The notes under the pieces: generated by a model
Databases searched by the model: none
What the model was told of the DNA's origin: nothing
The model's input: the letters and a program-made list of their open reading frames with translations, nothing else
NCBI RefSeq assembly: GCF_001922345.1
Contig: NZ_CP018811.1
Span: 1,116,001-1,180,000 of the forward strand
Length of the DNA: 64,000 bases
Reading direction: 5' to 3'
Source of the DNA: Paraburkholderia sp. SOS3
GTDB taxonomy: Bacteria > Pseudomonadota > Gammaproteobacteria > Burkholderiales > Burkholderiaceae
Shown: piece after piece, positions 37,514 through 45,370 of the stretch
How positions within the stretch are numbered: the stretch's first letter is position 1
Layout of the letters: the number at the start of each line of letters is the position of its first letter
Made by a program: the position numbers and the translations under genes

Positions 37514-37946
37514 GGATTTTTGACGACGGACTATGCCAAGGCCCTAGGCGTGCGATGACGCTAGGGCCTTTTTTGATGAGCTTTTAGGAGACTGCATCAT
37601 GACGTCCGATTCTTCTACTCCCAAAAAGCCGCTATCGCAGAAGCGCGTCGATCTGCTTGGCGCGCTGCTGCAGGAAGCGCTGGTCACGGGGCGGCGACAT
37701 CAGCGCCAGTTCTCGCAACTCGCGGCGCTGGCGCGTGCGATTGAAAGTCCGGAGACGCCGGCGGTGGATCGGGTTCGGCTGCTTGCGCTGTTAGGGCAGG
37801 TGGCGGCCGATGGCGAGGCGCAGTCGCAGCTCGATCTGGATATGTTCGAGAATCTGCTGGGCGGGCGCGTGATGAAGCGGCAGGCGCAGCAGGAGGCACA
37901 TCACGGTAAGGATGTGTTTGTGGTGGCGGCGAATGGTACTAGGCAT
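37226..37946 (+). repeat. Direct repeat R1, left copy (ugpC tail, terminator, small gene)
   Basis: This 0.7-kb stretch is nearly identical to 45368-46094 in the same orientation. It spans the last 96 codons of ugpC, the terminator and the whole 116-residue small gene. The left junction of the other copy is at TCGCA (37226 matching 45368), where that copy switches abruptly to vgrG-like sequence. Differences are scattered single bases, mostly synonymous, plus changes in the terminator stem. Confidence 0.92.
37538..37574 (+). terminator. Intrinsic terminator of the gts operon
   Basis: AAGGCCCTAG and CTAGGGCCTT form a perfect 10-base stem around a 13-base loop, followed by TTTT. It stands 25 bases after the ugpC stop and before the small gene. 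Confidence 0.92.
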
Positions 37947-37949
37947 TAG
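37599..37949 (+). CDS. Small conserved protein of unknown function (copy 1)
   Basis: A 116-residue soluble, mostly helical protein with no signal or membrane segment: a basic start (KKPLSQKRVDLLGALLQEAL), a long helix region rich in Ala/Leu, then FENLLGGRVMKRQ and a short tail. I do not recognise a family. It lies after the gts terminator and is convergent with a TRIC gene fragment. A second, slightly diverged copy is at 45741. Both keep their frames, suggesting both were under selection until recently. A GCATTAGC/GCTAATGC hairpin (37943-37971) follows it. Confidence 0.8.
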   Translation: MTSDSSTPKKPLSQKRVDLLGALLQEALVTGRRHQRQFSQLAALARAIESPETPAVDRVRLLALLGQVAADGEAQSQLDLDMFENLLGGRVMKRQAQQEAHHGKDVFVVAANGTRH

Positions 37950-37964
37950 CCGCGTTGCAATGCG

Positions 37965-38400
37965 CTAATGCGGTAGGCGGATGTCGAATTTGAAGGTGAC
38001 GAGCCGCGCGATCAGGATGAACATGGTCGCGATGAGCACGCTATAGACGTTGTCGAAGTTGATGTGATCGAGAAAGACATAAAGCAGGCAGCCGACGAAC
38101 GCGCAGGTTGCGTAGGGGCGGGAGTCGCGCAGAATGAGCGGGACTTCGTTGCACAGCACGTCGCGGATCACGCCGCCGAAGACGCCGGTGGTGACGCCCA
38201 TCATCGCTGCGGTGAAGCCGGGGAGTTGGGCGTCTAACGCGAGCGATGTGCCCGAGACGCTGAAGAGGCCGAGGCCGATGGCGTCGGCTACCAGCAAGAC
38301 ACGCTCCGAGAACAGGCCTGAGGCGGCCTTGAGCAACATCGGCGCGAAGAACGACACGACGAAAAGCGCTATTACATAGTCCTGATGCTGGACCCAGTAG
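37965..38400 (-). pseudogene. Truncated TRIC-family channel gene (C-terminal part only); left copy of repeat R2
   Basis: The minus strand encodes the last ~145 residues of the protein that is complete at 49510-50130, ending DIRLPH. At 38400 the similarity stops abruptly within the codons for YWVQH: CCCAGTAG is followed by unrelated sequence here and by the rest of the gene in the intact copy. Upstream of the break the frame meets a stop within a few codons, so the N-terminal ~60 residues are missing. The 434-base repeat (37967-38400 with 49512-49945) is about 95% identical by eye. The break is one edge of the accessory region. Confidence 0.93.
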
Positions 38401-38441
38401 CTGTTCTACTCGTCTCCGGAAACGTCACCACTGCTGAATAC

Positions 38442-38472
38442 GACCGCTTTGCACGGCAAGCGGTCTCTTTCT
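38442..38472 (+). terminator. Intrinsic terminator at the island edge
   Basis: GACCGCTT and AAGCGGTC form an 8-base perfect stem with an 8-base loop, followed by TCTTTCTT. It lies 42 bases after the TRIC break and before the AIPR gene. It may be the tail of a lost gene or insulate the island. Confidence 0.7.
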
Positions 38473-38632
38473 TGTGCATTCGAAAATCTGTGACGAGTGG
38501 GCTTAAATGGCGCGTGAGTTGCGATGCTATCCATATCGCATAAAGTTGGTTGTCGCTCTCATTGGATTTGCCTCGTCGGATTACAATTGCACTGACAGAA
38601 CCTTAGATCCAGTCCACAGCCGGGAAACAAAC

Positions 38633-40315
38633 GTGAGTTCCAACGACAAGATTATTCTTGAGCAGATCATTGATCAGCAACACCAAGAGCGAGCTCCTTC
38701 CACTTCGAAATCAGAGTTCTTTGAAATATTTGTTGCGGAGCAGGTACTCAAAGATTTTGACCTTGGCTATGACGAGATCGAGTCAGGGATCGTAGATGGA
38801 AGTCAAGACGGCGGTATTGACTCAATGTATGTGATTGTGAATGGTGAGTTGGCACAGGAAGACTTTGACATATCTTCCCTGAAAAAGGGGGTTGTCATTG
38901 AAACTGTCCTAATTCAATCAAAGCTAACCGATGGATTCAGTGAGACCGCCGTTGAGAAACTTACTGCCTCAACGGAGGACTTGTTCAATCTAGCTAAGGA
39001 CCTTGATGCGTTAAAGTCCGTCTTCAATGAAGGCGTGCGTGCGTCGGTCGGAAACTTCCGTCGCATATACTCAGGTCTGGCCTCCAAATTTCCTACGCTG
39101 CGTTTCCGGTACGTCTACGCTACGAAAGGTGCAGATGTTCATCCAAACGTGGTCCGCAAGACGGAAATATTGGGCGAAAAACTGGGGGGTCTCTTTTCTC
39201 ATTCAGATTTTTCGTTCGACTTTCTCGGCGCGAGTAAACTTCTTTCATTGGCACGGCAGGAACCCCCATCGGCTTATAGTCTAAGCTTAGCCGAGAACCC
39301 AATTAGCTCAGCGGGAGACGTTGGTTATGTTTCTCTTGTTAAGCTTCGCGACTTCGACGCATTCATTCGGGACGAGATCGGTAGATTACGCCGAAACTTG
39401 TTCGAAGCCAACGTTCGCGACTACCAAGGATCGACGACGGTAAATGAAGAAATATCAGCGTCTTTAAGGACCACGGGTGGCGAAGATTTTTGGTGGCTTA
39501 ATAATGGAGTCACTATCATCGCCGCCAAAGCCACGGTTAGCGCAAAAACACTTACTCTTGAAGATCCACAGATCGTCAACGGCCTGCAGACGTCAAATGA
39601 AATTTATCGCTATTTTAAGGAGGCAAACACGTTAAAGGATGAGCGCAATCTGTTAGTGCGCGTAATCGTGCCCACTAAGCCGGAGAGTCGAGATAGAGTA
39701 ATCAAGGCGACCAATAGTCAGACCACTATACCCGCGGCTTCCCTTCGCGCCACAGACAAGATTCACCGAGACATTGAGGAGCATCTACGCCCATACGGTT
39801 TGTTCTATGATCGACGCAAAAATTTCTATAAGAATGAGGGAAGATCGGTCGATCAGATCGTGAGCATTTCGCTTATGGCGCAGGCGGTGATGTCGATTTT
39901 GCTTCAAAGACCTGATGACGCGCGTGCACGTCCGTCGTCCTTACTGAAAAAAGACGAGGACTATGCAAAGGTGTTTTCAACCGCGATGCCCATTGGCTTG
40001 TATCGAGTTGCTGCGGTGATTGTCAAGAGGGTCTTCAGCGCCCTACGAGCTCGTGCAGACCTCGACGCACAAGGCCGTAACAACCTACTGTTTTACGTTT
40101 CGATGCGTGTCGCAGCAGTAGCTGCGGGACTCGCCGAACCGGACCCCGCTGACGTCGCCTCTATCGACACGTCATCTATCGATGACGTTGACATTGCCAA
40201 AAGCGTTGACATCGTCAAATGCATGTTCGATGCGCTTGGAGGCGATGATCAAGTTGCAAAGGGTAGTCAGCTAGTCGCGAAGCTGAAAGAGGAGATCGCG
40301 CAGGCTACGTTGTAA
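38633..40315 (+). CDS. AIPR-family abortive phage infection protein
   Basis: A 560-residue protein taken from the GTG at 38633 (VSSNDKIILEQIID); an in-frame start at 38507 would add 42 residues without family character. The N-terminal third has a nuclease-like pattern (DGSQDGGIDSMYVIVNG then VLIQSKLTDG), reminiscent of PD-(D/E)xK folds. The central part carries the AIPR signature: LRRNLFEANVRDYQGSTTVNEEI, GEDFWWLNNGVTIIA, IVNGLQTSNEIYRYF. AIPR proteins are phage-resistance factors. The gene is clearly more AT-rich than its neighbours, a sign of transfer. It stands alone beside the truncated TRIC gene. A restriction or modification partner was not seen. Confidence 0.85.
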   Translation: MSSNDKIILEQIIDQQHQERAPSTSKSEFFEIFVAEQVLKDFDLGYDEIESGIVDGSQDGGIDSMYVIVNGELAQEDFDISSLKKGVVIETVLIQSKLTDGFSETAVEKLTASTEDLFNLAKDLDALKSVFNEGVRASVGNFRRIYSGLASKFPTLRFRYVYATKGADVHPNVVRKTEILGEKLGGLFSHSDFSFDFLGASKLLSLARQEPPSAYSLSLAENPISSAGDVGYVSLVKLRDFDAFIRDEIGRLRRNLFEANVRDYQGSTTVNEEISASLRTTGGEDFWWLNNGVTIIAAKATVSAKTLTLEDPQIVNGLQTSNEIYRYFKEANTLKDERNLLVRVIVPTKPESRDRVIKATNSQTTIPAASLRATDKIHRDIEEHLRPYGLFYDRRKNFYKNEGRSVDQIVSISLMAQAVMSILLQRPDDARARPSSLLKKDEDYAKVFSTAMPIGLYRVAAVIVKRVFSALRARADLDAQGRNNLLFYVSMRVAAVAAGLAEPDPADVASIDTSSIDDVDIAKSVDIVKCMFDALGGDDQVAKGSQLVAKLKEEIAQATL

Positions 40316-40517
40316 CGCCATCTGGGTGCGACGCCGTCGGGTTTTCTCGGTCCAGATGGGCGTCTTCCTCCTCGGTGGGAGTGCTTGTTGGACTAATGAA
40401 GGCGCTCTTAGGGCAGCGGATTTGCTCGGCGGAGAGCGGCGATTAACCATTCCAGTTCCGGTTAAACGCCTGTCCGGTGAATATTCCGGTTTCCAATGGA
40501 ACTGGATAGACTGGCGC

Positions 40518-40544
40518 GGACCAGAGCCAACCACCCTCTGGTCC
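40518..40544. terminator. Stem-loop after symE (copy 1)
   Basis: GGACCAGAG and CTCTGGTCC are perfect 9-base arms around a 9-base loop, 14 bases past the symE stop on the minus strand. There is no T run. The same structure follows the second symE (52766-52797), so it is conserved with the gene and probably ends its message. Confidence 0.6.
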
Positions 40545-40558
40545 CCGAGTAGCTCAAA

Positions 40559-40801
40559 TCAAGCCGGCGTAATCACCAACTTCCCCTTCTGCACTTCCAC
40601 ACGCACCTTGTCGGAAATCTCAAACCCGGCCTCTCTCAGCCATTGCCCCGACAGACGAATCCAGGGCGCAGGCGGATAATCCGCGGGAGTGTCCTTCCAA
40701 AACGGCCACCCCTTCGGCCGATAAAACGGCTGTCGTAGTCTCGACACGGTCAAGTAGCGAACCGAATTGCCGTCCTCTGTTTTATGATTGCGTTTAGCCA
40801 T
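40559..40801 (-). CDS. SymE-family toxin-like protein (copy 1)
   Basis: An 80-residue basic protein with the SymE pattern: RYLTVSRLRQPFYRPKGWPFW, PAPWIRLSGQWLREAGFEISDKVRVEVQKGKLVITPA, an AbrB-like swapped-hairpin fold. In E. coli, SymE is an SOS-induced, RNA- or nucleoid-acting toxin checked by the antisense RNA SymR. The start is the ATG at 40801 with GAGGAG upstream. It is divergent from a PAAR gene across a 430-base leader that is conserved at the second cassette. The pairing with T6SS genes is recurrent in Burkholderia. No antisense RNA could be proven here. Confidence 0.82.
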   Translation of the reverse strand: MAKRNHKTEDGNSVRYLTVSRLRQPFYRPKGWPFWKDTPADYPPAPWIRLSGQWLREAGFEISDKVRVEVQKGKLVITPA

Positions 40802-41230
40802 GGTCAACTCCTCATATGAGTTGGTTGTGGTTAGCGGGCCGTGAGGGCTGCAACCCTTGCGACCCGCGCTCTATCTCCTTCCTGCTCCCCCTTCTTCTCA
40901 TTCCGTTTGCTGTGGAAAGAACGCGCTTCACGTTCTTTAGCGATCCATCATATTTTCGATGATCGGATGAATGAATGCAATGACTTGTACGGGCTAAAGA
41001 TATTCCCAACAAGCGAAGTCTTAAAGCCTGCTTGGGGCAATGAAAACCTAGCAATCCCCCGCACAGTAAGCAGTTTTCCTCCGTGTCCAAAGAAATCCAA
41101 AAACAGCATTAGAAAAGCTAAGAATCGTCCAATAGACGTGGCGTCTTAGCTCGCGTAATTTGTCGTGCTTATCTCGTTCGAGATAAGCAAGCGCTAAGAC
41201 CGTCAGCGCGATTCATCCACGCACTAAGAA
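40802..41230. promoter_or_regulatory. Divergent leader between symE and PAAR gene (copy 1)
   Basis: This gap is similar over most of its length to 53055-53469. Shared features include the inverted repeat AAAGAACG/CGTTCTTT (40916-40938) and the block AAGCTAAGAATCGTCCAATA. Near the right end, GCTTATCTCG and CGAGATAAGC (41167-41188) form a perfect 10-base hairpin with a 2-base loop. It should contain the promoters of symE (left) and of the T6SS cassette (right), and possibly a SymR-like antisense RNA. No gene of its own was seen. Confidence 0.6.
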
Positions 41231-41899
41231 ATGGACATGTCAGAACAAGAACAGAAAGGGAAGACGTATTGCTATGCAACCGTCGGCGCGCTCACGGAGC
41301 GAGGCGGACGCGTCACGACCGGATCGATGGTCTCAATCGGTGGCCTCGGCATTGCGCGCGTCGGCGATGTGGTGACCTATGCCGGCGGAAGCGAAGCCGT
41401 CGTCACGGACGGTGCGGGCGCTGCGCGTGTCATCGGTAATCGGCCCGCGGCGCTGGTCGGGAGCAGTCTGAGCAACGGCGACCGGATCATCGAAACGCCT
41501 TGGCAAAGCCTTCGCATGACCTTGTTTGTTCCGGACGGGAAAGTGATTCCGGGCTTGTTCGATGCAGCGTGGGCGCCGCCGTCACGCGGACCTGATCACC
41601 GTTTTGTCGTTCGCGGATCGACGACCGCGCGCGGCGGCGTGCTCACGCACGCAACCAGCGATTGGGAGGTGCCGGGAACGGACCGCAAGGCTGCCCGTAT
41701 CGGCGATTGCGTGGAGTATCCGGACGGAAGCCGCGCGCGCGTGGTCACCGGCGTCGGAATGCGTGGCAATCCGCAGCTCGCGTTTGCTGTGGTCGGAAGC
41801 CTGCTCGAAAACGGTGACGTGATCACCGACAGTCCGCATCGCACGCCGTGCCTTTCGACGGAATTCGTTCCTGTCGGTGAGCGCGGCGCGGCAGCCTGA
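41231..41899 (+). CDS. Tandem PAAR-domain protein (T6SS spike tip)
   Basis: A 222-residue protein made of two PAAR-like repeats. The first (~16-95) has GALTERGGRVTTGSM, IARVGDVVTY and GSSLSNGDRIIETP. The second (~128-212) has GSTTARGGVLTHAT, AARIGDCVEY and GSLLENGDVITDSP. PAAR proteins cap the VgrG spike and carry effectors; a duplicated cap with no toxin extension is less common. It opens the first T6SS cassette, right after the conserved leader, and is followed by immunity-type lipoproteins and a Tle1-like lipase, which it probably helps deliver. Confidence 0.78.
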   Translation: MDMSEQEQKGKTYCYATVGALTERGGRVTTGSMVSIGGLGIARVGDVVTYAGGSEAVVTDGAGAARVIGNRPAALVGSSLSNGDRIIETPWQSLRMTLFVPDGKVIPGLFDAAWAPPSRGPDHRFVVRGSTTARGGVLTHATSDWEVPGTDRKAARIGDCVEYPDGSRARVVTGVGMRGNPQLAFAVVGSLLENGDVITDSPHRTPCLSTEFVPVGERGAAA

Positions 41900-41973
41900 T
41901 CCTGCGCCAGGGTCGTGGCAGTTGGAAAAAATTTGAATGGATGCCGGACTTTTTGACTCAAGGGACGTGGTGA

Positions 41974-42362
41974 ATGAAACCGATTGTTTGCTTGTTGTTT
42001 TTTCTGGGGATTGTGGGGCAGCTTTGCGGGTGTGCGGCTGTGCAACACATGGCTATGTAGATGCGCGGGTGTACGGAGTGGACTACTCCGAAGCCTATGT
42101 TACTGATTTTTCGATTCCGACTCCGACAGGCAAGCATACGGGAATGGGAGGGGACCAGGTTCAGGAGTTTTCGAGAGGCGGCCTTAGTGGACAAGAATGT
42201 TGTGCGCCGATTCCGGGACCGGGCCAAACCCTGCTTGTCGAATGGCGCGTGGGTCGTCACCACGAACCCGTGTGGGACTCGCCAGGACCACACGGCGGGC
42301 CATGTCCACGGCTTGATCAGCTGTTTTACGGGCGCCGCGTCATGCGTCAAATGGGAGACTAG
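41974..42362 (+). pseudogene. Broken DUF3304-like lipoprotein gene (frameshift and internal deletion)
   Basis: The ATG at 41974 opens a lipoprotein signal (MKPIVCLLFFLGIVGQLCGC) but hits TAG at 42058. The homologous sequence resumes in another frame (GYVDARVYGVDYSEAY...), showing a one-base-type frameshift near CAACACATGG. Later VEWRVGRHHEP jumps straight to GPHGGPCPRLDQLFYGRRVMRQMGD, so about 35 residues present in every intact paralogue (the TFRK..VVVRGE..LVVRFFPGHEVEAEL part) are deleted. Both lesions make function unlikely. It is the first of the lipoprotein series in cassette 1. Confidence 0.88.
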
Positions 42363-42365
42363 TGA

Positions 42366-42878
42366 GTGAAACGAATTATTTGCTTGATGCTTTACGTGGC
42401 GATCGCGGCAATGCTCTGCGCGTGCGCGTCTGCGCGATCCGGTAACTACGTGACGGCATCTGTGTCTGCGGTGAATTACAGCGAAGACTATGTTCCAGAT
42501 TTCTCGATTTTGACTGCGGCCGGCGAGCGTACGGGAATGGGAGGCATCCAGGTTCAGGAGTTCTCAAACGGGGGCCTCAGTGGACAGGAGTGTTGTGCGC
42601 CGGTTCCAGGGGCTGGTCAAACCATGATTGTCGAATGGCGCGTCGGCGGTCGCCATGAAGCGGAAACGAACTGGAAGACTTTTCGCAAAGCGATCGTTGT
42701 GAGGGGGGAGACATCAAGCGATCGGAAAGCGGTGAACCACTTGATCGTTCGCTTCTTTCCCGAGCATCAGGTAGAGGCTGAATTCATGTGGGAGTGGACG
42801 GGTCCGCACGGACAACCAAACCCGCGCCTTGATCAGTTGCTCTACGGGCGCCGCGTCATGCGTCAAATGGGAGACTAG
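42366..42878 (+). CDS. DUF3304-like lipoprotein, candidate Tli1 immunity paralogue
   Basis: A 170-residue lipoprotein starting with GTG at 42366; lipobox LCAC, with Ala after the modified Cys, which favours the outer membrane. The body has the array-wide motifs VNYSEDYVPDFSIL, TGMGGIQVQEFSNGGLSGQECCAP, IVEWRVGG and LDQLLYGRRVMRQMGD. Lipoproteins encoded beside DUF2235/Tle1 phospholipases in T6SS clusters serve as periplasmic immunity. This copy is of the type common in cassette 2, not the type next to the local lipase, so it may be an extra immunity specificity. It ends in TAGTGAGTGAGACG, leading into a truncated further start. Confidence 0.75.
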   Translation: MKRIICLMLYVAIAAMLCACASARSGNYVTASVSAVNYSEDYVPDFSILTAAGERTGMGGIQVQEFSNGGLSGQECCAPVPGAGQTMIVEWRVGGRHEAETNWKTFRKAIVVRGETSSDRKAVNHLIVRFFPEHQVEAEFMWEWTGPHGQPNPRLDQLLYGRRVMRQMGD

Positions 42879-42881
42879 TGA

Positions 42882-42911
42882 GTGAGACGAATTGTTTGTT
42901 TGCTGCTTTAG
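42882..42911 (+). pseudogene. Start-only remnant of another lipoprotein gene
   Basis: GTG at 42882 followed by codons for RRIVCLLL and a stop at 42909 copies the opening of the array genes (MRRIACLLL in the others). The rest is gone, and the next intact gene begins 11 bases later. It is a deletion scar within the array. Confidence 0.7.
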
Positions 42912-42921
42912 GAGCACATGA

Positions 42922-43449
42922 ATGGGTATTTCATTCGCGCGAATTGCTTGCTTATCGCTTTTCATAGTCGTGATGTCTCTTACCTACGGATGCGCATCGG
43001 TACAGTCGCGCGGTTATGTTAGTGCACCGGCGTGGGCTGCGAACTACACCGAGGACTACATCCAGGAGTTTTGGGTTCTTACCGAATCAGGCCAGCGAAC
43101 CGGACTAGAAGGTATCCAGGTTAGTGAATTCTCGAGGGGAGGAACCAGCGGTGGCCACATGGGCTACGCCTCGGTCCCCGGCGTAGGTCAGACAATCAAA
43201 GTGGTGTGGCGCGTTGGAGGGCATAACGATGCTGAGGCGACGTGGAAGACATTTAGTAAGGACGTCGTGGTGAAGGGAGAGACATCAAACAACCCTGAGA
43301 CCGGGAATTTTCTGATCATCCGATTTTTCCCTCAACATGAGGTAGAGGCCGAATTTGTTTGGGAGTGGGCAAAGCCATATGCCAAATCAAGTCCACGGGT
43401 CGACCAATTGTTTTATGGACACCGTGTGATGCGACAGCTAGGGGAATGA
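42922..43449 (+). CDS. DUF3304-like lipoprotein adjacent to lipase 1, probable cognate Tli1
   Basis: A 175-residue lipoprotein (lipobox TYGC, Ala after Cys). It belongs to a second sequence subtype: ANYTEDYIQEF, TGLEGIQVSEFSRGGTSGG and FFPQHEVEAEFVWEW, shared with the copy at 57225 instead of with its immediate neighbour. Its stop is three bases from the chosen lipase start, so the two are translationally coupled. That makes it the best candidate for direct inhibitor of lipase 1. Location in the periplasm at the outer membrane is inferred from the lipobox. Confidence 0.78.
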   Translation: MGISFARIACLSLFIVVMSLTYGCASVQSRGYVSAPAWAANYTEDYIQEFWVLTESGQRTGLEGIQVSEFSRGGTSGGHMGYASVPGVGQTIKVVWRVGGHNDAEATWKTFSKDVVVKGETSNNPETGNFLIIRFFPQHEVEAEFVWEWAKPYAKSSPRVDQLFYGHRVMRQLGE

Positions 43450-43451
43450 CG

Positions 43452-44888
43452 ATGCAGGACTGGCTAACTGATAGTCCGATGGACTTCTTAAGGTCGATGA
43501 AGACGGCAACGCAACTTCATGCTGAAGAGTTTTCGACCTGCGCTACTTGTGAGCAACAGCCGTGGTTCACCTTCTTCTTCGACGGAACAGGCAACAATTC
43601 TCGCATCGATGAACCGAAACACAAGCTGTCGAATGTCGCCCGCTTGTATTCGGGGCATGCCTTTCAGGAGACGCCACTCATCAATCGCTTCTATTACCCA
43701 GGCGTTGGGAGTCCACTCAACGCAGGCGATGCGGGCTGGTGGGAAAACGTCCGCGACAGCGAGGTATTGGGGGCTGGCGCCGGGCTTGGCAGCGACGCGC
43801 GGTTAGTGCGGGCCGAGACTGATTTTTACTTTAACCTTCGCAAGAACAACAAAGTAACCCGCATCGACATCGCCGTCTTCGGCTTCTCGCGCGGCGCGAC
43901 ACTAGCACGCGCGTTCGTGAACCGCTTACTCGACCGATGCACGATGAAAGACGGCGTCCCTCACTGGCCGTGCCACACAGCACTCGATGGCGAATCCGCT
44001 CCACTGCACATTCGCTTTCTCGGCTTATTCGACACGGTCGAATCGATCGGCTTGCCCGCTCATAACCTTTCCGACTTGCGCCTGCGCGTGCCCGAGCAAG
44101 TAGAGAGATGCGTGCACCTGGTCGCCGGTCACGAGCTGCGCGCCTGTTTCCCGCTTACCGCTGTCGGAAACGGTAGCGCATGCGAGGAGATCGTGCTGCC
44201 CGGCGTTCATTCCGACGTAGGCGGCGGATATCAACCGGACGAACAGGGGCGCTCCGATATGCTCGCGCGCATCGCTTTGAATCGCATGCGTCTCGAAGCT
44301 GCGATCAGCGGTGTACCGTTTACCGCCCCGAAGCTCGCGGAAGAGAAGATTAACAACCTGTTCGAATACGACGAGACCGTAAAAGCGCTGTTTAACGAAT
44401 ACATGGAGGCGGTGAAGGAAACCGGCACACTGGAGCAGCAGCTATTCGCCCACATGCGCCTGTACTACGGTTGGCTGAAGGCCCGTTTCGGCCGCAACCC
44501 ATGCGAGCTCTACAAAGATGCCTGTTCAACGAACCCGGAAGTCGACGCCCAGCTGAAGCGCATCCAGCAGTTTCACGAGCGTATGAAGGTGGATGCCGAC
44601 ACGCTCAATTGGCGAGCGTATCTGACGCAGCTGTGGCAATCCGATCGACCGGAGTACGACCGCACGATCGCCACCGCGGGCGGCGACACGGTGACGAACC
44701 GGCCGTTGTCTGCCGCGGAGCAAGCCTATTGGGAAGCATGGCTAAACCCTCCAACGTTGTCGCGCAACCTGATCCGTCTTTTCGACTTGTACGTGCATGA
44801 TTCCCGCGCCGGCTTTCTGAATATCGACAGCAGCGGCTATCTCAGGCCACGCCATATCGGCACCCGCGTCGCAATCACGCGTCAATAA
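43452..44888 (+). CDS. Tle1-type T6SS phospholipase effector (DUF2235), copy 1
   Basis: A 478-residue effector. The start at 43452 (MQDWLTDSPM) is chosen because AGGGG lies seven bases upstream and because the paralogue at 59912 begins identically. The DUF2235 alpha/beta hydrolase core shows PWFTFFFDGTGNN, the nucleophile elbow GFSRG (Ser ~146), LFDTVESIGLP and the HSDVGGGYQPDEQGRS segment with the likely catalytic His. Tle1 enzymes cut phospholipids in the periplasm of rival cells. From ~140 to the end it is almost identical to copy 2, whereas residues 66-135 differ more. It is preceded by immunity lipoproteins and followed by a PAAR gene. Confidence 0.87.
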   Translation: MQDWLTDSPMDFLRSMKTATQLHAEEFSTCATCEQQPWFTFFFDGTGNNSRIDEPKHKLSNVARLYSGHAFQETPLINRFYYPGVGSPLNAGDAGWWENVRDSEVLGAGAGLGSDARLVRAETDFYFNLRKNNKVTRIDIAVFGFSRGATLARAFVNRLLDRCTMKDGVPHWPCHTALDGESAPLHIRFLGLFDTVESIGLPAHNLSDLRLRVPEQVERCVHLVAGHELRACFPLTAVGNGSACEEIVLPGVHSDVGGGYQPDEQGRSDMLARIALNRMRLEAAISGVPFTAPKLAEEKINNLFEYDETVKALFNEYMEAVKETGTLEQQLFAHMRLYYGWLKARFGRNPCELYKDACSTNPEVDAQLKRIQQFHERMKVDADTLNWRAYLTQLWQSDRPEYDRTIATAGGDTVTNRPLSAAEQAYWEAWLNPPTLSRNLIRLFDLYVHDSRAGFLNIDSSGYLRPRHIGTRVAITRQ

Positions 44889-44903
44889 GCCGGAGCACGA
44901 AAA

Positions 44904-45248
44904 ATGACGCGCATCTTTTACGCCATCGTAGACGGCGATCCGCTAACGAGCGGTGGTTACGTGATGGTGCCACCGCATCAAGACACAGTCGAAGACGATC
45001 AGGGAAAGAAGCGAAACATCGCATACGTCGGGCACAGCGCATGGTGCGCGCAATGCAAGTCGATGGGCGTGATCGTCGGTGGCTCGGGCATGTCGATGGA
45101 CATGCGTCCGGTCAACCAGGCATTAGGCGGTTTGAAGCAGGCGATCAGCGGCGATTACGTCGCGTGCGGGTGCCACGAAAACCCGAGAGTCGTCGCTCGC
45201 TACGCCCCCGGGTTAAGGTTTATCGACAAGCAAACACCTGAGCTTTAA
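44904..45248 (+). CDS. Single-domain PAAR protein
   Basis: A 114-residue protein with a PAAR-like layout: GDPLTSGGYVMVPP, IAYVGHSAWCAQCKSMGVIVGGSG and a closing GDYVACGCHENPRVVA. Cys and His residues (HSAWCAQC, CGCH) are placed as for the zinc that holds the PAAR cone. It follows the lipase by 15 bases and would cap the VgrG tip that delivers it. Cassette 1 thus has two PAAR genes but no intact vgrG; only a vgrG fragment follows. Confidence 0.75.
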   Translation: MTRIFYAIVDGDPLTSGGYVMVPPHQDTVEDDQGKKRNIAYVGHSAWCAQCKSMGVIVGGSGMSMDMRPVNQALGGLKQAISGDYVACGCHENPRVVARYAPGLRFIDKQTPEL

Positions 45249-45261
45249 ACGAAAAACGACC

Positions 45262-45370
45262 AACCTCATCGGAACGACACGCCCGCACCGCCAATACTGC
45301 GTCGACGTACCGCAAGCCGCAGTGCCGACCAGGCCGACATCTTGAGCTTCGACGGGCGAGCGCGCAATCG
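45262..45370 (+). pseudogene. Remnant of a vgrG 5' end
   Basis: This stretch matches 53476-53576, the start of vgrG: translated, HRQYCVDVPQAA against HRQYRLDIPQTP, and GERAI at the end of both. It has lost the ATG and contains a stop (TCTTGA). The match ends exactly at GCGCAATCG, where the sequence changes to the ugpC tail. The cassette therefore once ran into a vgrG gene and was cut by recombination at this point. Confidence 0.82.

Noticed and set aside
37965..38400. Second functional TRIC channel
   Set aside because: About 60 N-terminal residues, including the first glycine-rich motif, are missing and a stop lies just upstream of the break.
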